Assembly (NCBI RefSeq): GCF_017377775.1
Contig: NZ_JAFVLN010000022.1
Coordinates: forward strand, 62,001-126,000
Direction: 5' to 3'
DNA length: 64,000 nucleotides
Source: Streptomyces sp. VRA16 Mangrove soil
Lineage (GTDB): Bacteria > Actinomycetota > Actinomycetes > Streptomycetales > Streptomycetaceae
Shown: positions 17,083-25,368 of the stretch, piece after piece
How positions within the stretch are numbered: the first letter of the stretch is position 1
Layout of the letters: every line of letters begins with the position of its first letter
Position numbers and translations under genes: made by a program
The notes under the pieces: model-generated
Told to the model about the DNA's origin: nothing
The model's database searches: none
The model's input: only the letters and a program-made list of their open reading frames with translations

Positions 17083-17990
17083 CGCGGTGCTATCCCTTTC
17101 TGCAGTACGCCAGACGTGGTGTGGCCGGGTGGTACGTCCGAGACGACGAGCGCCCCCGGTTCGACCACGGCCCCGTCGCCGAGCGAGAGCGGACCCACGA
17201 GGGTCGCGCCGTCGCCGACGGAGCATCCGGCGCCGATGGTGACGGGACCGCCCTGCCAGGGCAGCGAGCGGCGGTTCATGTCGTGTCCGCTGGAGACGAC
17301 GAGGACGCCCCGGCCCAGCCGGCTGCCGTCGCCGACGTCGATGCCGCCCGACGCCTCCAGGATCGAGTCGTCGCCGACGGACGCGTCGTGGCCGAGCCGG
17401 ACCCCGCCGTCGGGCGAGGGGCCGTCACCGCGCCCCATCGTGATGACGCGGTCGCCCAGCGCCGCGCGTCCCGGACCTGCGAGGTCGGAGTCGAGGAGGC
17501 AGTCCGCACCCACGGTCCAGCCCTCGGGCACGGCCGGCGCGGCGGTCTGCGCGGCGCGCGCCAGTACCGTCGCCACGATGCTCCCGATGCGGGGCAGTCC
17601 GTCCTCGACGGGCCTGCGGTGGCGCAGGAACCGGCCCGGCCGGCCGACCACGACGGCGTCCTCGCCGACGTCCTCGGTGACCTGCGCACCGGCCGCGATC
17701 ACGGCCCCCGCGCCCACCGTGACGCCCGGCGCGATGTCGGCGCGGGCACCGATCCAGGCGCCGGGGCCGACGACGGTGCGCGGCGCGTCGGGCCGCCCTA
17801 TGCGGGCCTGTGAGGCGATGAGCGTGCCGGCCCCGATCTCGGCCGACGCGATGACGCAGCGGAAGCCGGCGAAGACCCCTTCGGCCAGCAGCGAGTCGCT
17901 GACCGTGGTGCCGGATCTGAGCCAACTCCCTTCGGAGACGACGGAGTCGGCGGCCGCCGTCGCTCCGTCCTCCAGCAGGACCACAGACAT
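17079..17990 (-). CDS. left-handed beta-helix (hexapeptide repeat) enzyme, probable acyltransferase
   Basis: A 303-residue protein made largely of hexapeptide repeats ([LIV]-G-x4), e.g. GAGTLIASQARIG, GPGAWIGARADIAPGVTVG, and a C-terminal set IGAGCSVGDGATLVGPLSLG. The left-handed beta-helix occurs in sugar O/N-acyltransferases and nucleotidyltransferases; no nucleotidyltransferase motif is seen, so sugar acylation is the best guess. A His typical of acetyltransferases may lie at HDMNRR or LGHDAS. ATG at 17,990 follows GGAGAGG. It is the first gene of the leftward arm and is coupled to the glycosyltransferase, which suggests it decorates the sugar. Confidence 0.75.
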   Translation of the reverse strand: MSVVLLEDGATAAADSVVSEGSWLRSGTTVSDSLLAEGVFAGFRCVIASAEIGAGTLIASQARIGRPDAPRTVVGPGAWIGARADIAPGVTVGAGAVIAAGAQVTEDVGEDAVVVGRPGRFLRHRRPVEDGLPRIGSIVATVLARAAQTAAPAVPEGWTVGADCLLDSDLAGPGRAALGDRVITMGRGDGPSPDGGVRLGHDASVGDDSILEASGGIDVGDGSRLGRGVLVVSSGHDMNRRSLPWQGGPVTIGAGCSVGDGATLVGPLSLGDGAVVEPGALVVSDVPPGHTTSGVLQKGIAPR

Positions 17991-18481
17991 GCCTCTCCCC
18001 GAGCTTGTGAGTGTGGTGGCGCGCGGCTCTTCCGTCGACTGCCGACGGAGGCCTTGGAAGCCCTCGGCTGTTACTCAGCGATATTTCGAACTTCCACGAA
18101 CGTGAACGAAATTACTGACCGGCTCGTCGATCGCGCAAGCGTTCACCCGCCTACTTGACGGACTCGCGGCAAGGTTGGCCGCCGCGCCCTCGCGGCGCGG
18201 AGGGTGATCGGATTGAACGTGTAAGTAAGCCTCTGACCTGCAAGTTCATGGGTCTGTACGGTCACGGTGGAAGAGGTGTTCGACCGGCCGTCAAGGTGGT
18301 CGCGGCTCTTGGCGGCCGATTGCCACGCCGAAATCCGGCCCTCTAGGGTCGGCCGGGCCGGGCCGCTCGAAGGCCCCTGTGGCGGCACGGGAAACGCGCA
18401 TCCGTTACGCACAGTCACATTCTCTGGAGGCCGGTGCGCATCGGCCGGCCGTCTCGTCGACTCTTGAGCAGGAGCACCTTC
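17991..18481. promoter_or_regulatory. 491-bp divergent control region of the cluster
   Basis: No gene is supported here. The region separates the leftward arm (hexapeptide-GT-lyase) from the rightward 14-kb run that starts with rmlB. It contains cluster motif copy A at 18,085-18,107 in its A+T-richer left third, and a TTGAC box (18,157) that could be a -35 for rightward transcription; the matching -10 is not clear. The long untranslated stretch in front of rmlB (more than 200 bases) could hold a structured leader. Confidence 0.6.
18085..18107. promoter_or_regulatory. cluster motif copy A
   Basis: TTCGAAC, TTCCACGAA and CGTGAAC form a 23-mer that matches copy B (15,159-15,181) at the TTCGA arm, the inner TTC-N-ACGAA core and the right-hand GT-GAAC. 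It lies 95 bp from the hexapeptide gene start and about 375 bp from rmlB, in the same orientation as copy B. Confidence 0.55.
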
Positions 18482-19456
18482 ATGCATCTCCTGGTGACCG
18501 GTGGAGCCGGTTTCATCGGCAGCAACTACGTCCGCAGGGCACTCGCGGGCGAGTACGGCGAGGGCGTCACCGCCGTCACCGTCCTCGACAAGCTCACCTA
18601 CGCGGGCAACCTCGCCAACCTGGCTCCCGTCGCGGACAGTTCACGCTTCCGCTTCGTGCAGGGCGACATCGGCGACGCGCAGCTGCTGCGCCGCGTCCTG
18701 CCCGGTGTCGACGCGGTGGTGAACTTCGCCGCCGAGAGCCATGTCGACCGGTCCATCGGGAGCGCGGGGGAGTTCGTCACGACCAACGTGGTCGGCACCC
18801 AGGTGCTGCTCCAGGCGGCGCTCGAAGCGGGCGTCCCCCGCTTCGTGCACGTGTCGACCGACGAGGTCTACGGGTCGATCGACTCCGGATCCTGGACGGA
18901 GGAGTGGCCGCTGGAGCCCAACTCCCCCTACGCGGCCGCGAAGGGCGGCGCCGACCTGCTGGTCAGGGCCTACGCGCGCACCCACGGCATGAACGTGAGC
19001 ATCACCCGCTGCAGCAACAACTACGGGCCCTACCAGTTCCCGGAGAAGGTCATCCCGCTCTTCGTCACCACGCTGATGCGCGGCGGCAGCGTGCCGCTCT
19101 ACGGCGACGGCCTCAACATCCGCGACTGGCTCCACGTGGACGACCACTGCCGCGGCATCCACCTCGTCCTGGAGCAGGGACAGCCCGGCGAGGTCTACAA
19201 CATCGGCGGCGGACGGGAGTTGACGAACCGTCAGCTCACCGGGCTGCTGCTCGACGCCTGCGGGGCGGACTGGGGCCGGGTCCGCAACGTCGCGGACCGC
19301 AAGGGCCACGACCGCCGCTACTCCCTGGACGACAGCAAGTTGAGGGCGCTCGGCTACCGGCCGCAGGTCGCCTTCGAGCAGGGCCTGGCCGACACCGTGG
19401 CCTGGTACCGCGAGAACACCGACTGGTGGCAGCCGCTCGTCGCCGTCGCCGCCTGA
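18482..19456 (+). CDS. rmlB: dTDP-glucose 4,6-dehydratase
   Basis: A 324-residue short-chain dehydrogenase-type dehydratase that turns dTDP-glucose into dTDP-4-keto-6-deoxyglucose. It shows the NAD-binding TGGAGFIGSNYVRR at residues 6-19, the NFAAESHVDRSI block, the catalytic STDEVYGS and SPYAAAKGGAD (Tyr-x3-Lys), and NIRDWLHVDDHC near the substrate site. Length is normal. ATG at 18,482 has AGGAG 9 bases upstream. It is the first gene of the rightward arm, 24 bp before rmlA. No 3,5-epimerase, 4-ketoreductase or other deoxysugar gene follows in the window. Confidence 0.96.
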   Translation: MHLLVTGGAGFIGSNYVRRALAGEYGEGVTAVTVLDKLTYAGNLANLAPVADSSRFRFVQGDIGDAQLLRRVLPGVDAVVNFAAESHVDRSIGSAGEFVTTNVVGTQVLLQAALEAGVPRFVHVSTDEVYGSIDSGSWTEEWPLEPNSPYAAAKGGADLLVRAYARTHGMNVSITRCSNNYGPYQFPEKVIPLFVTTLMRGGSVPLYGDGLNIRDWLHVDDHCRGIHLVLEQGQPGEVYNIGGGRELTNRQLTGLLLDACGADWGRVRNVADRKGHDRRYSLDDSKLRALGYRPQVAFEQGLADTVAWYRENTDWWQPLVAVAA

Positions 19457-19480
19457 CCACATCCACCGAAGGGGAATCCC

Positions 19481-20353
19481 ATGCGCGGCATCATCCTGGC
19501 CGGCGGCTCCGGTACCCGCCTGCGACCGCTCACCAGCGTCCACTCCAAGCAGCTGCTGCCGGTCTACGACAAGCCCATGATCTATTACCCGCTCTCGGTC
19601 CTCATGCAGACCGGGATACGCGAGATACTGATCATCTCCACGCCCGAACACCTCGACGTCTACCGCGCGCTGCTGGGCGACGGCAGCCACCTCGGCATCC
19701 GCCTGGACTTCGCCGAGCAGGTCGAACCCAAGGGTCTGGCCGAAGCCCTCCTGATCGGCAGCGACTTCGTCGGCTCCGAGCAGGTCTGCCTCATCCTCGG
19801 CGACAACATCTTCTACGGGCACCGGCTGCCCGACATGCTGCGCGCGGAGGCGGCCCGGCTCGACGGGTGCACCCTGTTCGGCTACCCGGTGAGCGACCCG
19901 GAGCGGTACGGGGTCGCCGAGGTCGACGAGGACGGCGCCATCCTCTCGCTGGAGGAGAAGCCCGCGAACCCCCGCTCCAACCTGGCCGTCACCGGGCTCT
20001 ACCTGTACGACAACGACGCCCTGCGCCAGGCCGCCGAGCTGACTCCGTCCGCCCGCGGCGAGCTGGAGATCACCGATCTCAACCTGCGCTACGTCGACCA
20101 GCAGCGGGCCCGCCTGGTGAACCTGGGCCGCGGATCGGCCTGGTTCGACACCGGCACGCACGACAGCCTGCTCGAAGCCTCACTGTTCGTGCAGCTGCTG
20201 GAGAAGCGCCAGGGCATCCGGATCTCCTGCCTCGAAGAAGTCGCCTACCACATGGGGTACATCGACGCGGAGCAGCTCATCGTGCTCGGCAAGACCCTGT
20301 CGCCCGCCACCAGTTACGGGCGGTACGTGCTGGAACTGGCCGGCGCGGCATGA
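19481..20353 (+). CDS. rmlA: glucose-1-phosphate thymidylyltransferase
   Basis: A 290-residue nucleotidyltransferase that activates glucose-1-phosphate to dTDP-glucose. It carries the signature MRGIILAGGSGTRLRPLT, then SKQLLPVYDKPMIYYPLS, LGDNIFYGH with the metal-binding Asp, EEKPANPRSN and GRGSAWFDTGTHDSLLEAS. Length matches RmlA. GGGGAA precedes the ATG at 19,481. Its stop overlaps the next start (ATGA). Confidence 0.96.
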   Translation: MRGIILAGGSGTRLRPLTSVHSKQLLPVYDKPMIYYPLSVLMQTGIREILIISTPEHLDVYRALLGDGSHLGIRLDFAEQVEPKGLAEALLIGSDFVGSEQVCLILGDNIFYGHRLPDMLRAEAARLDGCTLFGYPVSDPERYGVAEVDEDGAILSLEEKPANPRSNLAVTGLYLYDNDALRQAAELTPSARGELEITDLNLRYVDQQRARLVNLGRGSAWFDTGTHDSLLEASLFVQLLEKRQGIRISCLEEVAYHMGYIDAEQLIVLGKTLSPATSYGRYVLELAGAA

Positions 20354-21696
20354 GCCCCTCGGCCACCGTCCCCGCCCGCAGGAGCGCGGCGCTCGTCCTC
20401 GCCCTGTGCTGGACGGTCGTCCTCCTCGACGGCATGGACCTGAACGTCTACGGCGCCGTCATGCCGTACATGCTCGGCGACCACACGCTCGGGCTCACGG
20501 CCGGGACGGCCGGGACCGTGGGCAGCTGGACGACCTTCGGGATGCTGATCGGCGCCCTGGTCGCAGGGAACGTCACGGACCGGGTCGGACGCCGTCCCGT
20601 CGTCGCCGGGTGCGTCCTCGTCTTCGCCGCGGGCTCCGCGCTCTGCGCGACGGCGCCGACGGCCGCCGAGTTCGGCGCGGGGCGGCTCGTCGCGGGCCTC
20701 GGACTCGGCGGCGTGATGCCGACCTGCCTCGCGCTGGCCATGGAGTTCGCCCCGGCCGGACGCGCGGCGCTCAGCACCGGCGTGCTGATGACCTCGTACC
20801 ACGTGGGCGGCATGATCGCGACGGTCCTCGGCCTGGTGGCCGCGCCGTCCGCGGGCTGGCGGCTGCCGTTCTGGATCGCCACGGCGGCCTCGTGCGCCGT
20901 GCTTCCCGTACTGCTGCGGCTGCTGCCCGAGTCGCCGACCGCGCTGCGGGCCATGGGCCGCGAGCGGCAGGCGGCGCAGGTCGCGGACGCCTACGGGATC
21001 CACCTGGCGCCGCAGCCGGTGACCCGCTTTGCGGGCGGCCGCGCGCCGCTGCGCGGGCTGCTCGATCTCGTGCGGGGCGAGGGCCGTCGGGCCACTTCGC
21101 TGCTGTGGGCGGCGTCGTTCTGCGGCCTGCTGCTCGTGTACGGGGTCAGCACCTGGCTTCCCCAGCTGATGCGGGCCTCCGGCTACGGGCTGACGTCCTC
21201 GGTCGGCTTCCTGTTCGCGATCAACGCCGGCGGTGTCGTCGGGATGCTGATCGCGGGCCGGGTCGCCGAACGGTTCGGGCCCGCCCGGGTCTCCGCCGCC
21301 TGGTTCGTGCTCACCGCGGCCGGGTCGCTGCTGCTCGCCTTCCACCTGCCGCTCCTGGCGACGTACGCCGTCGTCTCCCTCACCGGCGTCTGGCTCTTCA
21401 GCGCCCAGGTGATGGTCTACGCGACCGCGGGCCGGGCCTATCCGCCCGGACAGCGCGCGGCGGGCCTCGGCTGGACGACGGGGATCGGCCGCTTCGGAGC
21501 GGTCGTGGGACCGGCGCTCGGCGGCGCCGTCGTCGCGGGCGGCCGGGAGCAGTGGGGCTTCGTCACCTTCGCCGCGGCCGGACTCGTCGGCGCCCTCGCC
21601 GTCGCGGCGCTGGCCGGGTCGACCGGGGCGCGTGCCGCGGGCCCCGCGCCCACGGCGTACGAGGCCGAGCGGGCCGTCCCGCAGGCACAGCACTGA
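20350..21696 (+). CDS. MFS transporter of the aromatic acid:H+ symporter (AAHS) type
   Basis: A 448-residue, 12-TM transporter. TM1 contains LLDGMDLNVYGAVMPYML, the D-G-x-D-x-x-x-Y-G signature of the PcaK/BenK aromatic-acid family, and loop 2-3 reads GNVTDRVGRRPVV. The symmetric second half has AGRVAERFGPARVS. The family moves benzoates such as 4-hydroxybenzoate or protocatechuate. Its presence between sugar and shikimate genes supports a free aromatic acid as cluster intermediate or product. ATG overlaps the rmlA stop, so translation is coupled. Confidence 0.85.
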   Translation: MSPSATVPARRSAALVLALCWTVVLLDGMDLNVYGAVMPYMLGDHTLGLTAGTAGTVGSWTTFGMLIGALVAGNVTDRVGRRPVVAGCVLVFAAGSALCATAPTAAEFGAGRLVAGLGLGGVMPTCLALAMEFAPAGRAALSTGVLMTSYHVGGMIATVLGLVAAPSAGWRLPFWIATAASCAVLPVLLRLLPESPTALRAMGRERQAAQVADAYGIHLAPQPVTRFAGGRAPLRGLLDLVRGEGRRATSLLWAASFCGLLLVYGVSTWLPQLMRASGYGLTSSVGFLFAINAGGVVGMLIAGRVAERFGPARVSAAWFVLTAAGSLLLAFHLPLLATYAVVSLTGVWLFSAQVMVYATAGRAYPPGQRAAGLGWTTGIGRFGAVVGPALGGAVVAGGREQWGFVTFAAAGLVGALAVAALAGSTGARAAGPAPTAYEAERAVPQAQH

Positions 21697-21826
21697 GCGC
21701 GGCGGGAGCCCGTCCGTGTCCTTCACCTATCTCGACGCCCTCGGGCGGTCGTTCGCCGAGCGGCTGCGCCCGCGCGGCGCCCGGACATCACACGAACCAG
21801 ACACCTCGGAAAGGAGAAGCGCCACC

Positions 21827-23011
21827 ATGAGCAGGTTGCGCTGGCTGACCGCGGGGGAGTCGCACGGCCCCGCACTGGTGGCGACGCTGGAGGGTCTTCC
21901 CGCCGGCGTTCCGGTCACCACGGAGATGGTGGCGGACCACCTGGCACGGCGGCGCCTCGGTTATGGCCGCGGGGCGCGGATGAAGTTCGAGCGGGACGAG
22001 GTGACCTTCCTCGGCGGGGTGCGCCATGGTCTGTCGCTGGGTTCGCCGGTCGCGGTGATGGTGGGTAACACCGAGTGGCCGAAGTGGGAGCAGGTCATGG
22101 CGGCCGATCCGGTCGATCCGGAGGTGCTGGCGGGGCTGGCGCGTAATGCGCCGTTGACCCGGCCGCGGCCGGGTCATGCGGATCTGGCGGGGATGCAGAA
22201 GTACGGGTTCGAGGAGGCCCGGCCGATCCTGGAGCGCGCCTCGGCGCGGGAGACCGCGGCCCGGGTGGCTTTGGGGGCGATCGCGCGGTCGTATCTGAAG
22301 GAGACGACCGGCATCGAGATCGTCTCGCACGTGGTGGAGCTGTGTTCGGTGAAGGCGCCGCAGGGCGTGTACCCGACGCCGGCGGACGTGGAGAAGCTGG
22401 ACGCGGACCCGCTGCGCTGCCTCGACGCGGACGCGTCGAAGGCGATGGTGGCCGAGGTCGACCAGGCGCACAAGGACGGCGACACCCTCGGCGGTGTGGT
22501 CGAGGTCCTCGCCTACGACGTGCCGGTGGGTCTGGGGTCGCACGTGCACTGGGACCGCAAGCTGGATGCCCGGCTGGCGGGTGCCCTGATGGGCATCCAG
22601 GCGATCAAGGGCGTCGAGATCGGCGACGGGTTCGAGCTGGCGCGGGTGCCGGGTTCGCGGGCGCACGACGAGATCGTGAACACCCCCGAGGGCATCCGCC
22701 GCGTCTCCGGGCGCGCCGGCGGCACCGAGGGCGGTCTGTCCACGGGTGAGCTGTTGCGCGTACGGGCCGCGATGAAGCCGATCGCTACCGTGCCGCGCGC
22801 GCTGAAGACCGTGGACGTGACGACGGGCGAGGCCACCCAGGCCCACCACCAGCGCTCCGACGTCTCCGCGGTGCCGGCCGCCGGCATCGTCGCCGAGGCC
22901 ATGGTCGCGCTGGTCCTCGCGGACGCCGTCGCGGAGAAGTTCGGCGGCGACAGCGTGCCCGAGACCCGCCGCAACGTGCGTTCCTACCTCGAGAACCTGC
23001 ACATCCGGTGA
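21827..23011 (+). CDS. aroC: chorismate synthase
   Basis: A 394-residue FMN-dependent enzyme converting EPSP to chorismate, recognisable by RWLTAGESHGPALVATLEGL, the RPRPGHADLAGMQKYGF block, RASARETAARVALGAI and GRAGGTEGGLSTGE. The start at 21,827 has AAGGAGAAG 7 bases upstream. The frame is open for 37 more codons to a GTG at 21,716 that also has a GGGAG box, so an N-terminally extended form is possible; family length favours 21,827. The stop overlaps the GTG of the shikimate kinase fusion. It is a second-copy enzyme for cluster supply (inferred; the housekeeping copy would lie elsewhere). Confidence 0.96.
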   Translation: MSRLRWLTAGESHGPALVATLEGLPAGVPVTTEMVADHLARRRLGYGRGARMKFERDEVTFLGGVRHGLSLGSPVAVMVGNTEWPKWEQVMAADPVDPEVLAGLARNAPLTRPRPGHADLAGMQKYGFEEARPILERASARETAARVALGAIARSYLKETTGIEIVSHVVELCSVKAPQGVYPTPADVEKLDADPLRCLDADASKAMVAEVDQAHKDGDTLGGVVEVLAYDVPVGLGSHVHWDRKLDARLAGALMGIQAIKGVEIGDGFELARVPGSRAHDEIVNTPEGIRRVSGRAGGTEGGLSTGELLRVRAAMKPIATVPRALKTVDVTTGEATQAHHQRSDVSAVPAAGIVAEAMVALVLADAVAEKFGGDSVPETRRNVRSYLENLHIR

Positions 23012-23862
23012 CCGGGCCGCAGGTCGTCCTGGTCGGCCCGATGGGGGTCGGCAAGTCGACGGTGGGCAGCATGCTCGCCGGGCGGCTCGGCTGCGCCTAC
23101 CGGGACACGGACGACGACATCGTGGCCGCGCAGGGGCGCACCGTCGCGGACATCTTCGTCGACGAGGGCGAGGAGGCGTTCCGGGCGATCGAGAAGGCGG
23201 CGGTGGCCGCGGCGCTGGCCGGGCACGAGGGTGTCCTCGCGCTGGGTGGCGGCGCGGTCCTGGACGCCGGCACCCGCGCGCTGCTCGCCGCCCATCCGGC
23301 GGTGGTCTATCTGTCGATGGATGTGGAGGAGGCCGTCAAGCGGACCGGGCTGAACGCGGCCCGGCCGTTGCTGGCCGTCAACCCGCGTCAGCAGTGGCGG
23401 GAGTTGATGGAGGCGCGGCGTCATCTGTACACCGAGGTCGCCCGGGTGGTCGTGGCCACCGACGGCCGTAGTCCCGACGAGGTCACCGAAGCGGTCCTCG
23501 ACGCACTGGAGTCGGAACACGGAAGGGGCGCCATCGGCCGCTCCGTCGACATCGTCTCGACCCTGCGCGTGCTGTCCGACCCGGTGCGGCTGCACATCTT
23601 CACCCAGAGCGTCCGCACCGGTGAGTACCTGTGCGTCCCGGAGCGGCTCGGCATCGACCACCGCCGTCCTTCGACCCTCTCCCACCACGTGCGCCTGCTC
23701 CGGGAGTCCGGCGTCGTCACGACGAGAGCCGAAGGACCGGTGCTCTACGTCCGGGTGCGGCAGGACGACCTCGAATCCCGGTTCCCGGGCCTGATCGACG
23801 CGCTCACCGGCGCCGCCGACCGTACCGACCTCATGAACTCCCGCTTGCCGAAAGGAAGTTGA
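23008..23862 (+). CDS. shikimate kinase fused to an ArsR-type winged-helix domain
   Basis: A continuous 284-residue frame. Residues 1-168 are a complete shikimate kinase: P-loop GPMGVGKSTVG (10-20), DTDDDI for shikimate/Mg binding, LALGGGAVLD, and the lid/adenine region with TGLNAARPLL. Residues 178-284 form an ArsR winged helix: STLRVLSDPVRLHIF, RRPSTLSHHVRLLRESGVV, a wing with EGPVLYVRVRQDD and RFPGLIDAL. No stop or convincing internal start with a ribosome-binding site separates the two; a GTG at RVLSDP would cut helix 1. Known shikimate kinases of about 170 residues lack such a tail. The domain matches the free ArsR protein at 9,803. It may link shikimate flux to transcription of the cluster. 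GTG start overlaps the aroC stop. Confidence 0.9.
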   Translation: MTGPQVVLVGPMGVGKSTVGSMLAGRLGCAYRDTDDDIVAAQGRTVADIFVDEGEEAFRAIEKAAVAAALAGHEGVLALGGGAVLDAGTRALLAAHPAVVYLSMDVEEAVKRTGLNAARPLLAVNPRQQWRELMEARRHLYTEVARVVVATDGRSPDEVTEAVLDALESEHGRGAIGRSVDIVSTLRVLSDPVRLHIFTQSVRTGEYLCVPERLGIDHRRPSTLSHHVRLLRESGVVTTRAEGPVLYVRVRQDDLESRFPGLIDALTGAADRTDLMNSRLPKGS

Positions 23863-23865
23863 CCC

Positions 23866-24015
23866 GTGCAGATCGGACTGGGGCAGTGGAGCACCTATCT
23901 GGAGCTGCTGCTCCACCACATGGGAGGGACGGATCCGCTCCCGCCCGAGCAGCCGCCGGCCGAGGAGGCCCAGGAGCCCGAACCGACCCCCCGACCGTCA
24001 GGAATCCAGGCATGA
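23866..24015 (+). CDS. 49-aa peptide gene, unknown function
   Basis: GTG at 23,866 is preceded by AAAGGAAG 7 bases upstream, and the stop overlaps the ATG of the MFS gene (ATGA), so it is well placed to be translated. The first 18 residues can form an amphipathic helix (QIGLGQWSTYLELLLHHM). The rest is rich in Pro and Glu with no Cys (PPEQPPAEEAQEPEPTPRP). It has no signal peptide and no clear leader/core boundary. It could be a small transporter partner, a coupling peptide for the MFS gene, or a precursor peptide; I do not recognise it. Confidence 0.65.
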   Translation: MQIGLGQWSTYLELLLHHMGGTDPLPPEQPPAEEAQEPEPTPRPSGIQA

Positions 24016-25316
24016 AGACCGCACCGGCACAGGCCCGCCACGGGCTGCTGCTCGCCGTTCTCTGTTCCCTCAACGCCGGCGGCCTCTTCGCCTCGGACAT
24101 CAACCTGCCGGGCGTGCCCGCCACCGCGCACGCCTTCCACACGCCGGTCGCGTCCGTGCAGTGGACCTTCAGCGCCTTCATGATCGGCATCGCCGTCTCG
24201 CAGGCGGTCTACGGCCCGATCTCCGACGCCTACGGCCGCAAGCGGGTCATCCTGCCCGGCCTCGGACTCTTCGTCGTGGCCTCCCTGATCTGCGCGGTCG
24301 CGCCCAGCGTCGAGGTGTTCGGCGCCGGCCGGCTGCTGCAGGCGCTGGGCGCCGGGTCCGGCATGGTGCTCGGCCGCGCGGTGATCGGTGACCTGTACGA
24401 CGAGAAGGACGCGGCCCGGATGTTCACCACGGTCATGCCGATCGTGGGCGTATCGCCGTCCGTCGCGCCGCTGATCGGCGGCTACCTCACCACGTACGTC
24501 AGCTGGCGGGCCCCGTTCGTCGTCACCGCGGTGATCGGGCTCGTGACGCTCTTCGTGGTGGCGACGGCGATCCCGGAGAGCCTGCCGCCGGAGCGGCGCG
24601 CCCAGCGCCTGGGGACCACGCTGCGCGGCTACCCGCGGCTGCTGACCCGACCGCTGTTCTGGGCCTACACCCTCAACCTCGCGGTGGCGTACGGCGGTTA
24701 CTTCGGCTACCTGGCGGCGTCCCCGCTGGTCTTCGAGAAGATGGGCCTGTCCACGCAGGCCACCAGCTACTGCTACATCACCGTCTCGCTCACCTACGTG
24801 GCGGGCAACCTGTGCTCGCGGGCCCTGGTGCGCAAGCACGCGGTCGACCGGCTGCTCTGGTGCGGCCACGGCTTCTTCTTCCTCGGCGCGGTCCTGATGC
24901 TCGGCCTGGGGCTGAGCGGGGCGGGCGGCCGCTGGGGGCTGCTGGTCCTGGTGTTCATGCCGGTGATGACCTTCGGCAACGGATTCCTGCTGCCGCTGTC
25001 GACCAGCGCCGGTGTCACGGCGTTCCGCTCCACCGCCGGATCCGCGTCCGGCCTGATGGGCGCGCTGCAACTGCTCGGCGCGTCCCTCGGCATCTACCTC
25101 TCCAGCCGGCTGCCCGCCGGCGATCTGTTCAGCCTGGGCTGGTTCGTGCTCGCCGTGTCGCTGATCGGCAGCACCGCCTTCGCCGTGTGCCTCTCGCTCG
25201 CCGCCCGGCAGCGGCGGGCCCCCGCCGCGGCGCCCGCCGCCACCGGGCCCACCGCCGTCGTGCCCGCACCGCGCGCCGCCGCCCGCGGCGAGCAGCAGCC
25301 CGCCTCCGTCGACTGA
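24012..25316 (+). CDS. MFS multidrug exporter, Bcr/CflA-like
   Basis: A 434-residue, 12-TM drug:proton antiporter of the DHA1 group. It shows DINLPGVPATAHAFHTP after TM1, loop 2-3 GPISDAYGRKRVILPG, motif C-like SPSVAPLIGGYLTTYVSWR, and an Ala/Pro-rich cytoplasmic tail. Bcr/CflA members export a range of small antibiotics, so export or self-resistance for the cluster product is likely. Coupled to the upstream 49-aa gene by ATGA overlap; a 52-bp gap follows before the aldolase gene. Confidence 0.88.
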   Translation: MKTAPAQARHGLLLAVLCSLNAGGLFASDINLPGVPATAHAFHTPVASVQWTFSAFMIGIAVSQAVYGPISDAYGRKRVILPGLGLFVVASLICAVAPSVEVFGAGRLLQALGAGSGMVLGRAVIGDLYDEKDAARMFTTVMPIVGVSPSVAPLIGGYLTTYVSWRAPFVVTAVIGLVTLFVVATAIPESLPPERRAQRLGTTLRGYPRLLTRPLFWAYTLNLAVAYGGYFGYLAASPLVFEKMGLSTQATSYCYITVSLTYVAGNLCSRALVRKHAVDRLLWCGHGFFFLGAVLMLGLGLSGAGGRWGLLVLVFMPVMTFGNGFLLPLSTSAGVTAFRSTAGSASGLMGALQLLGASLGIYLSSRLPAGDLFSLGWFVLAVSLIGSTAFAVCLSLAARQRRAPAAAPAATGPTAVVPAPRAAARGEQQPASVD

Positions 25317-25368
25317 CGCAGACACCCCCACCACAGCGCCTTTCGCGCCGACTCCCTGAGGAGAGAAC

